The position numbers were made by a program, and so were the translations under genes. From Membranipora membranacea (taxonomy: Eukaryota; Bryozoa; Gymnolaemata; Cheilostomatida; Membraniporidae): a stretch of 60,000 nt of DNA. Each line of letters opens with the position of its first letter. Position 1 is the first letter of the stretch. Below, one piece after another: positions 46,501 through 56,383 of the stretch. The notes under the pieces are model-generated. The model made no database searches. It saw only the letters and a list, made by a program, of their open reading frames with translations, and was not told the origin of the DNA. The DNA lies in assembly GCA_914767715.1 (NCBI GenBank), contig OU612070.1, forward strand, positions 23,426,025 to 23,486,024, given 5' to 3'.

Positions 46501-46929
46501 CAACTTGATGCGATATCACACGAGACTTGCACAAGACATGAGTACACGATCACTGACGAGACAGACCGAAGTGATGATAAGAGCTCAGTAATCCAGATGA
46601 GAGTAGCAAATAATCCACAGAACACTATTTATCCGTGACAGCAAGAAGTCTTCAAAGGTGTAAAATCTAACTGCTTGGTAGTGATTCTACACGTTAGCAA
46701 GGAGTACCTCCCTGACGTAAGTACAGGCTAGATCAAGCGGAAGTTTATCCAGTATAGTATCTTTATTATTCCGTGTAATAGGTAACAGCAGCAGTAATAT
46801 TACATGTGGATGTGTGCAGTGTAACTTCTACTGAGCGAATGTGTCACAGCAAGGAAAAATGTCCACTTTTATATGATAAGGCACTAAGTGACGGAAAACC
46901 AAAAATGAGTCAGCAAACATGAAGTCTTA
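43571..46929. other. Long spacer upstream of TRIM copy 2
   Basis: No gene is recognised. The frame at 43788-43982 has no known motif. Short blocks near 44048-44105 match the region upstream of TRIM copy 1. A palindrome-type repeat is annotated separately at 45225-45376. The rest is ordinary A/T-rich sequence in which I see nothing supported. Confidence 0.4.
45225..45376. mobile_element. Family A hairpin element with direct-repeat flanks
   Basis: Inverted ends CAAGTTTGGTCC...TTTGCCTGC and GCAGGCAAACTGGATCAAACTTG enclose about 120 bp (45241-45360). TAGGGTCTTACTA appears just outside on both sides (about 45225-45237 and 45364-45376), which could be a 13-bp target duplication. The inner CCACTGGTC motif relates it to 5696-5798. 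Confidence 0.55.
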
Positions 46930-47165
46930 TACAAAAAAACTTAGTGTTGGAATTCCGGTACGGTATGACAATGATGCAACATACATGTAAATTTATACAA
47001 AAGGCACATCGTGTCGGGATTCCAGCGTGCTATTACATAGTACATGTACATTGTTATTATATAAAAGGCATGTAGTGTTGGAATTCCAGCGTGCTATTAC
47101 ATAGTACATGTACATTATTATTATGTAAAAGGCATATAGTGTTGGAATGCAAGCATAGCATTACA
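46930..47165. repeat. 64-bp tandem repeat upstream of TRIM copy 2
   Basis: Units start AAAAGGCA near 46999, 47063 and 47127, with a diverged first unit near 46935. Each contains GTGTTGGAATTCCAGC, a CATGTACAT palindrome and a TTATTAT run. It lies 0.5-0.7 kb before the TRIM copy 2 start codon. It may affect its promoter; that is inference. I did not find it upstream of TRIM copy 1. Confidence 0.75.
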
Positions 47166-47658
47166 GCCCAAAAATAGTTCTTCAACGGTTAAAAAAAAAT
47201 TTGTAGTAAATGCCTGTACCTATTACACGGTTCTACTTCTACACAAATTTTGGACAGAACATCTTGTATTAAGTGAGATCAAAATAAACTGCATAAAAAT
47301 TTACCAAAACACACAAATAATAATTCATTCTACTACAGTACCTAGGCTTTTTGGAAAGCTGCCATAAATAAATAAATGACGCAGTAAAAAACAAAACAAA
47401 GTTGTTAACCATACCGAGTTTTGCTGATTATGAAAAATTATGTGACTTTTCTTGCAGTGTTGTTATCAATTACTTGCCATTATTACCTGTATGCTTGAAG
47501 ACTGCATCCTTTGGAAAGGTACTGATATCGATTACCATTGAACTATTGCACCCAAAATAGTTGCTTTTGTGAGTAATTGTGGTGAAACAAAAGACAGGGT
47601 GGAGCATATCAGTCTAGAATTGTAGATTTGTTGCTGTAGGGAGTTTATTAATCGGATC
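47166..47658. other. Probable promoter and 5' UTR region of TRIM copy 2
   Basis: No frame of note. The last 150 bases resemble those before TRIM copy 1, with the shared block CATATCAGTCTAGA... / CACCAGTCTAGA... upstream of the ATG. I cannot place a start site. Confidence 0.4.
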
Positions 47659-50600
47659 ATGGCAAGCTTATCGGACAAGATCCGATGTCCCCACTGCTTG
47701 GAGGAGCTGGACTATTTAGAGGATCCTAAGGAGTTACCATGCAGTCATGTGTTCTGTATGCCTTGTCTGGAGAGTATAACCTCTAATATAGAAGTGGGTG
47801 TACAGACTACATGCTCAATCTGCAGGTTTGTGAATTATGTTCTACAATGTCCCTGACATCAGTGAATGGAGCACCTTGTCATGGCAAAATGAAGTTGTAT
47901 AATGTATCAGCAAGGACTAGTTGCATACATCATCATACATACCACACAAATAGGGTTGAATCGTTGATGGATAGTCAATGTGTTAACTCTGCCTCCAACA
48001 TATTGACTAGTTGATGGAAAGTTGATGGGGCGATGTAATAGGCTTAAGGTGTAAGGAACACATACTCTTCCCTTTACCACTGTTTTAACTGAAACTAAGG
48101 GTTTTAGGATAATCAATACAACTCAACTGGATACAATCAAACGAACAGGCTCACCTGAAAACTCAGTACAAGTTATCAGTGAAGTGTCAAGGCATCTTCT
48201 AACAGACTTTGAGGGGTGTATACAGGTAAAATAATCTGAGCAGGGGCGCGCGGGAAGGTGCTACAGCAATCCATAACACGCCTAGTTAACTATAAATAAT
48301 AATGTAGTTGTAGAGGTACAAAGTTATAGGATGATTCCTCATTAAGAAATGTGATAGTAGTCTGCACTATCTGGTTGCCACTATGTGATTGCTTGGTTTC
48401 TGGCTGAGTAATGTTATTTATGAATTTGTACAATAGCTATATGTAAAGAGGGAGTTGGCTTTAAGTGAGACTGAGCGACTCCTAAATAATATAAGATTGC
48501 TCTTAGAATGTGGCTAATACTCAATACAGCACCACACAAAAGCCTGGGCAGGCTGTCGGGGATGGGTGGGGTGATCCCCCTCACCACCCACCCACCCTGA
48601 CAGCCTGCCCAGGCCAACCACGCATTCTCATACTTCATTTTCGATCTTGCTATGAACTTTATGTGGACATTAATCTGCATTTCAGTTCAACTCATGATGT
48701 CATGACCTTGGATTTGTTTGAGTCGGCAAGAGGACAATCCAGGACCATAGAACTGCTTACCACCTCAGATTCCCTAGCAGACCAAGAGGATGAGGAGCCA
48801 GTGATTAGCTGTGATAAGTGTGAAAAGAATGCAGTCAGCTACTGTGCAGAATGTGACTGGAAGCTTTGCTCAAACCATGAGGAGGTGTGTATCGATTCCC
48901 AGATACATAATATACATAATATTCCCAAATTAGAAATTTGCAAAATTGTACTCTTCAGTCAATTTCTGTCCGATAATGTAGGTTAACATAAGAACAACAA
49001 AAACATTTTCATGTTTTTGTGTATCCTGATTTTGCCAGGTGCCAGACTAGAAAGTGTGATCTACTTTCATCACAACAGTATATCAAAATATCCAAACAGT
49101 TATGGTATCATCTGGTCAGTGCCTCATATTACAGGGTAGTTTTTCGTACAGCTAATTGGCCAATCTGTGCACAACAAATATATTTACTGATCCATCGGAC
49201 AGCGTTACCCTTACAGTTTGTTATATCATTTTCAAGCTCCATCAACAATTCTTCTTTGAGGAGACAACACCACACAAAGTTGTCTCATTAGAGAGCTACC
49301 TATCCAAAAGGAATATGTATATGAAGCCAATGTGCCCGACCCACAGAAAAGAATATGCCATGTGCTGCAGAAAATGCTTTAGTCTCGTATGTCAAAAATG
49401 CACAGTGGATAACAAATGTGCTCCAAGTTCTGATGATGAAAATACTGATGATGAAAATACTGATGATGAAAATACTGATGATGATGATGATGATGATGTC
49501 CAAGAAAAAGGTAAGAAAATGGTTGAATGCAAAGTTGTGACTCACCAAAACACTTGAATCACATCTCCATAACCAAAGCACTATAATAACTTCCTGCAAG
49601 AGATGTTTTCTTATCTCCAAAGGAGTCGGAGATACTATGGCTAGGTCAATTTTTTGTGATGTTTTCCGCCACTACCCAAATCTACTCCGCCACAGAATTG
49701 CCCATTTCTGCAGCTAGCGATTTCTATGATTGTTTCAAAATTGTTACTAGGCAATAGACATTACTACCATACACTGACAGACACCGCAAAACAACTCAAG
49801 GAGGAGTTTGATTCACTTCTGAGAGATTGTAGTAAGAAACTGACTGATATGTGTAAGCTGGAGAAACAGACCTGGCAGGAGCTGGACGAGACAAATGTAG
49901 CTTGTGATGAGCTGATAGAAAAAGTGAACACCAAATCAGAAGAGCTTGTGAGTATAACTTTTTGGTATAACATTGGGTGTTGGTAACTGTCGTCAGAATT
50001 AGAGAAAATGTCACTTGTTTTCCTGTATGAGAAGTTAACTTGCCGTATGTTCAGGCATCGGTATAGAGATTGGTTCATTCATCAGGACGGGTCACAGGTT
50101 GATAGAGTCACAATAGTGCGTCTGGATGAGTCAGCCATTCAGTTATAAGAGACTGTCTCAGAAAGCCCATCTAGGTGTTTCCGGTGGTGCTTTCCGGTTC
50201 CATTTCACTTTTGCTTGGACATATTCCACAATTCCTACTTAAATTCATTCACATGGGAGCTTTTGACTTAGGACAAGAAACCATCCCCGGGTATATTTCC
50301 ACCAACTTTTCCAGACTGTTCTATTATTCAACATGCTCATCAATCTGACTGAGTAATGAGCAACCATGTAGCTTTACATGTATTTTTCTTGATTATCAAT
50401 GATCAGCCAACATTCAGACTTAGAAGATGCAACTACGCAAGTTTTAGGATCTCAAAACAGGCAAATGAGTTATGTTCACCTGTAACTTAGGTAAGGCATC
50501 AATATCTGATGTTTTTGTAGCAAAGTTTAATTTAATGTTGTCCATTTGTTTTAGGTATTTGCTGTCAGATCTGAACAAAAATCTTTGGTTGATGAAATTA

Positions 50601-52899
50601 TGGCATTCAAAACCCTCAAGAATACAAAAGTGGAGAGCCAACTCGAGGAAAACCGAACAAATAGAGAGACATTGGGTGATGTGATGGTGGATTGTGATCA
50701 GTTTGTTAAGACAAACCACGTTGTAAAGATTATTGCGGAGAAGAAAGAAAGACAATCAACACTCCTTGATTCTATGGGTGTTGTCCCCACCTGTGATGAC
50801 CTAACGCTTGGAAGAACAAAGATAGATCAGCATTTGTGGGAAGGTATGGAACTTGCCAAGTTCTTCTTTTAAGTTAAGACAGAGTGACAATTTAAAGTCA
50901 AAAGAGTCTGTCACGGTTACCTACTTACACTTTTTTGCATCTGTATATAATAGTCCAAATTTGGCAGTGAACTTTTAATTTTCGCCTTTGATATTGAATG
51001 TAGATATTCATATCTATGAATTAATCAATCAAAACAAGTTGTTAACTGCAAACTGCAAACTTTCCTCTTTGCTGGCTTCTTTTCGGCTCCAGGACCATTG
51101 CTACAGCTTGCTACTAGGTCAGACTAAATTTATGGAAAATTATTCTCGAACATGCCATTACCAACGGAATAGATATGGAGTATATAATTATAAAATATAA
51201 TAAGCTCAAATAATTTTTATTTTTCGAACAGATCATCTGCAACATTATATGAACCTGAACTGTACATCAGTAGCAGTTCCGCAACATCTTGAGTTCTTAG
51301 ATTCAACAGATACCGGCGGAAGATGTTACGACCTGCAATTCGTAAATGGGGATTTACAATTAGGAAACCATGATGGCATCAGAATCTATTCAAGATACAA
51401 TAATGGTTCCAAAACCATCTTGCCGACTAGCCATGTCTGCTCAATTTCTAGTGTCCCTGGTAATACTGATCATATATACTTTGTTAAACAAGGAACAATG
51501 AAAGACACAAAAACTGTTTACGAGGGTGATGCCCATCCACAACAAGAACAGACTACTGCCCTGTTCAGCTTCCACTACCAAGGCAATTATGTAAGCCACA
51601 TTTCAGCTTCCGAGTCATTTATAGCAGCTACAGGCGAACAGGAGCTGATCATCTTTGATCTCAAAACTAAAAAGCAGCAAATCTTTAAAAAGGGATACAA
51701 TCCAGGACACCTTCATTTCATTTCCGAGGAATTGCTTCTTATTACTGGTGGTAGAAGATTGCATTTGGTAAGGCTTAAAGTTGAGGAAGAGGGAATGCAT
51801 CAAGAGGCAATCTGGAGCAGCAAATATATTCCGGGAATACAAGGTGTATGCATAACTGACAATGGACTGATTGCCGTACAGAGTAGAAGTGACAAAGCGA
51901 TCCATATTCTATCACCTCTAGGTAAGATCCAGTCTTATTTGTACTGATTGAGGCACTGTGGAATAGATCTACCAGAAGTTCTGGAGGCTGGAACAAGCCA
52001 TCATGAAAAGCTCCCCAAATACTATACATTGTTGTAATTGTACATATCATCAGTCAGGAGTGGTCTGACGGTTAAGGGTAAGGACTTGCGATCTTATGAT
52101 CATTTTTGATTTGGCACTGGCAAGCCGTTCATCCTAGCCAGGTCTTTTTGGATCAGGACCATAAATACAGGAGGTCTACTGTGTGCTTGCACGCAGTATG
52201 AACATCTCCTCTGCCTGTTCGAAAAAGAGTGCCTGCAACAGCAGAATAGGGTATAGGTTGTCTACCCGCACAAGACCGTAAAATAGGACGGTCAAAAAGA
52301 AAGACCTAGTGTATAGACAATAGAGAAAATCACGACATCATATATTGTATCACATATCATGAAATATAATATTTAACTTCAACCTCAATTACAGAGGGTT
52401 CTCAAATTACTTGAACAGAAGTTTTGAGAAATGTTTCTTATATGAGTTTCTCAGAAATTGGCCAGAAACTATTAACCTACATCCATCCTTACTATCCATG
52501 CCAGCCATGCCACCAACTTCGGTCACGTATATAAATTGTCTCTTACGTGCTATATAACCTATGCCTATTCCAATAATAGCAATAATGTTATGGGTGTTCA
52601 GCTTTCGTCTTACTCGGCCTGACACACCCTGGTAGCTAAAGACCCTGCCAAGTTCAGACAGCTACCAAAGCTACCATACCTACCTGTCTTTTGCTGTTAC
52701 CTATAAAGACGGACATAATGAGAGTCATCACATTTTTAAACTTTGGTATTTGGTGTAAGTTTGTTTTATAGGTAAAACTCTGAGAACACTGAGACATGAC
52801 TCGCTACTGGTCAGTTGGGGCGGAATGAGCATCCATGGAGATATCCTGGCTGTAGCTTGCCCTGAGCAAGATAAGTTCCAGTTGTTCAGATTGTATTGA
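47659..52899 (+). CDS. TRIM-like RING/B-box/coiled-coil/propeller protein, copy 2 (7 exons, 647 aa)
   Basis: Exons 47659-47825, 48686-48884, 49237-49510, 49751-49947, 50555-50843, 51232-51921 and 52772-52899 sum to 1944 bases with matching phases. The layout equals copy 1: C3HC4 RING (CPHC...CSH...C..C...CSIC), two B-box-like fingers (CDKC...CAEC...CSNH, then CPTH...CCRKC...CQKC), an acidic ENTDD linker, coiled coil, and a propeller ending LFRLY. The RING is almost unchanged from copy 1. The propeller and the coiled-coil tail differ at many positions, as expected if the C-terminal receptor evolves fast. It should be a ubiquitin ligase. No P450 follows it: the next gene downstream is the EF-hand relic. 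Confidence 0.9.
48541..48615. repeat. G+C-rich long palindrome in TRIM copy 2 intron 1
   Basis: GCCTGGGCAGGCTGTC at the left and GACAGCCTGCCCAGGC at the right pair perfectly. GGGTGGG / CCCACCC further inside extends the stem to about 30 pairs. It is unlike the A/T-rich surroundings and absent from TRIM copy 1 intron 1. No target duplication is clear. Confidence 0.7.
52050..52320 (+). repeat. Possible tRNA-derived repeat in TRIM copy 2 intron 6
   Basis: GGAGTGGTCTGACGGTTAAGG resembles the D-arm/A-box start of a tRNA. The sequence after it has several short hairpins (GTGTGCTTGCACGCAG, GACCGTAAAATAGGACGGTC), but I find no B box. The A-box resemblance alone is weak; the hairpin-rich body is what marks it as a probable repeat. 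Confidence 0.35.
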
Positions 52900-54025
52900 C
52901 TGTAATACTCAGCAAAGAGTCCTTCACCGTCACAGGAGGGGACAACTTATCTTAATACATATTTCAAACATTTGACTTGACCCCAATGGCCTTTTATGTC
53001 ATTCTTGGTGGGCAAATAGTTGATAAAAATTACTACACTAAATTAGTCTCACTCTGCAACTCCAGCCTCATTTCTACCTGATCAACTGTCAGCACATATT
53101 GCTAAATGTTCGGCAATTAACTCATCGCCCATCGCATGTCTTTACTGGTGTCTACAGTAATTGCATCTATATAAATCATGAGGCGTGCGTGACTTAGGGT
53201 AGATCCCTGCTGATGACTGACTTGTAAATTGCAATGAAATTGGGGTTCTGAACAATTACATAGTTGTTTGTACCGACGTCTCTTCTCTACCACTACCACA
53301 TGCACAGATGAACCTTCCTTCGGGCCAACTACCATACCTACTCCCCATATCAAAGTGTTACAGTGCAATGCCACCCCTTTTTAGTATGCGTGTCAGTGTT
53401 GCCAATCCATGAAGCAGATCAGTCCAAGCCTGCATACTATGTTACTTCATCTCGACTGGTGAGCCATTGTAATATTGCTGTTTGCCCTCACTGACTTTCT
53501 GACTTCACTGAAGTTTCTAATGATTTATCAGCCTCGATGAGAACTTTTGAATAAAAAAGTAATTGACCATATTATGCATTTTGAAACCTGTATTTGTCCA
53601 CCTTCAATGTTATCATAATAGTAACTTAGCTTTGTTGAATATCCGGTATTATAGGACAAAAATGTGGGTAATAATGTGTGAAAATACAAGACTATGATGG
53701 AATGGAGGTGAAAATAAAGGGTAAAGAACATAAAAATTAAGTGCTAGGTACAGAAAAAAAACATAACACCTTAATCATAGTTTTAATTACTTTATTTTTG
53801 CTTTGCAGAACATTGGGTTAGATTTAAACATAGAAACGGTCATTGTATCTGTTTGTATGAATGATAAGGGGGTGATAAATAATTTAACTAGTCAAAGTTC
53901 TTAGCCAATGTGTTCGCTCTGATTGATTGGTTAGCCAATCAGAGCGAACACCTGGCTAGAGATTCTGTTTTATATTTTAAAATAGTAAGGTAGACAACTC
54001 TATCATGTTGTTGTGAATAAGAGAT
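52900..54025. other. Spacer between TRIM copy 2 and the EF-hand relic
   Basis: No gene is seen. A strong hairpin at about 53909-53950 reads GTGTTCGCTCTGATTG...CAATCAGAGCGAACAC. Unlike the other TRIM copies, the sequence after this gene does not match the P450-side spacer at 12-1099, so the array is interrupted here. Confidence 0.5.
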
Positions 54026-54531
54026 TTAAACATAATGATCCTCTACATCAGAGTCCTCAGGTACGTGGTGATCGTGATGTATATGCATACTTCTGATAAT
54101 ATCTGAACACATAGAGAAGTTATCACTATCCAGACTGGTCACGTCATCATGTGGTTTATTAGTACCTCCCACGGCGTCTGGGCTGGTTGGTTTGCCGTAT
54201 TTATCATGGTATCTTTCTATGACAACATCGGCAGCGCTAGGGGAGGCGTTACTGCAAGGATCGCGGAGATTTGTAGCAGGTGGGGTTTTCTTGTTGTTAT
54301 TAATGTCAGTCTTTGATTTCTCCGGGATGATTAGCTTTCCACCAGTAAAGGCTCGAGACTCATTCTGCAGAGGTCGAAGTTCAGCAGCAGAGGTGACACT
54401 CTTTCTTGGCAGGCTGGCAGTAGGAGAGGTAGGTGAGTACGTGTCAAACTTTATCACTTCTTTACCCGACGGGGCTGACTGAATAATTCTCCTACCAACC
54501 ACACCAGCCAGCGGCGATTGTTCCAATACCT
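54026..54531 (-). CDS. Possible terminal exon, low-complexity tail of unknown protein
   Basis: An open minus-strand frame preceded by an acceptor-like CACAAG. It encodes about 168 codons rich in Ser, Pro, Asp and Asn, with a His-rich patch (HIHHDHHVPEDS) near the stop at 54026. A GTATAC donor in the EF-hand exon near 54915 would join to it in phase. It could be an alternative end of the EF-hand gene or part of another gene. No domain is recognised. Confidence 0.4.
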
Positions 54532-55040
54532 CTTGTGAATAAGAACCATAACAAACTACAGTCATATGTGCATCAAATTTCCTGGAGCACTTGCAAATCC
54601 ATAGAAAAGCAACTAAGTGGTTCTTCTTTCCACAAATATCGATCCACTTTGACGTTGATCGAAAAAAAACTGTTGTCATCAAAAATAGGAGTTATGTACC
54701 TAATGTCAGTGGAGGGACAACCCTAAATAAACTTAGGAAGACAATATTATCTTGCATCAATACATTACATTCATAAGGCAGCATACTTTTTGATCATAGC
54801 TTTGCGCGCTGCTGCTGCTTTGTTCTGTTTATAGCTAGGAGCTCGGCTGACAGGTGAGGCTAGGATACGCTTGATTGGACCCATACTATCAATGTTATGA
54901 CTGAACTGTATACCACTGGCCCCTTCCTCAGCATCCTCATCCAGATGTGGTCCAGTCATTACATATGCAAACTCTAATATAGAACCACAATATGTTTTGA
55001 TACAGAATACAACAAAACTTTTGATCCCTTGCATGAAATA

Positions 55041-55166
55041 GAGCCAATGCCAGGTCACTGAAAATACCTATTGAGATATGATGAAAGTGAAACTGAAGTA
55101 TTTCACATTCACTTTTTATCAATAGCTACTTTCATGAAAGTTCTATCAGACCTGGCATTGGCTCCC
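55041..55166. repeat. Inverted repeat within the EF-hand intron
   Basis: GAGCCAATGCCAGGTC at 55041 and GACCTGGCATTGGCTC at about 55151 form a perfect 16-bp inverted pair around a loop of about 95 bases. It could be a small MITE; no target duplication is clear. Confidence 0.55.
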
Positions 55167-55379
55167 TCCTACCAGCCAATCAGAGCCACACATTGGCTAA
55201 TAATGAAGTCGTAGTGCGTCTCAACAATTCAATAATAAAAACATGTGGGTTAAAAAAGATGTGGGTTAAAAGCTCTGTCAATGTCCGAGGACTTAGAAAT
55301 AAAGGTGCCTTAAGGGTTATGATGATGATGATTGATTACAAAAAAAACTTGTTTTAGAAGGTGATTCAAATTTATCTTA

Positions 55380-55560
55380 CTACATAATATATATAATATA
55401 ACATATAATATGATATTTATTGGATTGAGCTTACAATAATGAAACAATAATAATATAGAGGTAGGGAATAATTACTGTTAATTATCTCTGATAGAGAATG
55501 ATTAATTAGATTTGATTAGATTAGATTTGATTAGATTAGATTAGATTAGATTTGTTGAAT
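55380..55560. repeat. A/T-rich simple repeats
   Basis: ATATAATATAACATATAAT-type runs are followed by GATTAGATTT/GATTAGATTA units (about 55507-55552), a pentamer/hexamer microsatellite. Confidence 0.75.
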
Positions 55561-56383
55561 GATAGCTACAATAATTGTAGCGGGAGCAACATTTACATCA
55601 ATTATTCTACATAAACCTGTGTATAATTATGTCTAGATCATAGCTGCATGAAGTTTATATAATATACGCCCGTGAAATCAGGTTAACTTAGCTACATTAC
55701 ATGTTAAATGTTACATATTAGTTGCACTCATGAGGCCTTGGGAAAATTAAGAATGAGTGACTGCTGATAATTTGTTGAACAAGAAAAGTTCAAAGTTAGT
55801 TTTACCATCGAAGTCAATCTCTCCACTTCCATCCCTATCAAAGTGGTCCAGAATCTTATCAACTTCAGTCAGTCAATCAGTCAGAGGTTCACCCAACTTC
55901 CGAAGGATGTAGGCAAATTCTTTTCGGGATAAGGCACCACTGCCGTCCTGTTGAAATATTAACATGTGGTGTATAACTTGACTGAGATGAGTAACCAGTC
56001 AGTTTATATGCATAATATGTAGACCATAATGCAATGCAAACGCAGATTGAAAGTAAGAACTCCTTTAATCATTGCTATCACAACATTTACCAAATAAATT
56101 GAACAGAAATAAAATGATAAGTTGTGCTATATGAATGGATGCACTGGTCCCCAATTAATCAGTTCGATGTAGCAATCTTGCTTAACAGTCTCTAACACAC
56201 ACTTCTTAGAGGATCGAAGGTAAAATTACAAAGCATCTAATCGGCTTTTAGTTCTATCAATCAATGCTCGCTCCCTAGTCTGCGCCTTACCCTGTCAAAC
56301 ACTTTGAAAGCTTCTTTAATGTCATCTACAGACTCCTGATCATTCCACTTTAGATACATCAGGAACAGGTTACCGTGCTTCAG

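Larger units (their letters stand above)
54771..56383 (-). pseudogene. EF-hand calcium-binding protein gene, 5'-truncated and with in-frame stop
   Basis: Three minus-strand exons join in phase: 56291 up to about 56383, 55806-55947, and 54771-54973. They give a calmodulin-like pair of EF-hands: IKEAFKVFDRDGSGALSRKE with LGEPLTD, then ILDHFDRDGSGEIDFDEF. The tail ends KKYAAL. The TGA at 55873-55875 lies in frame between the two loops, within a CTGA-rich stretch that looks like a small duplication (two extra codons compared with the calmodulin pattern). The 5' exons are missing: the last recognisable codons abut the start of the truncated TRIM copy 3. An alternative splice near 54915 could lead to an exon at 54026-54531 encoding a Ser/Pro-rich tail ending DSDVEDHYV; that is uncertain. 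The gene is probably dead. Confidence 0.75.

Noticed and set aside
54192-54482. 96-codon + strand frame
   Set aside because: Lies opposite the Ser/Pro-rich - strand frame, which has a plausible splice acceptor and stop; the + strand frame has neither.
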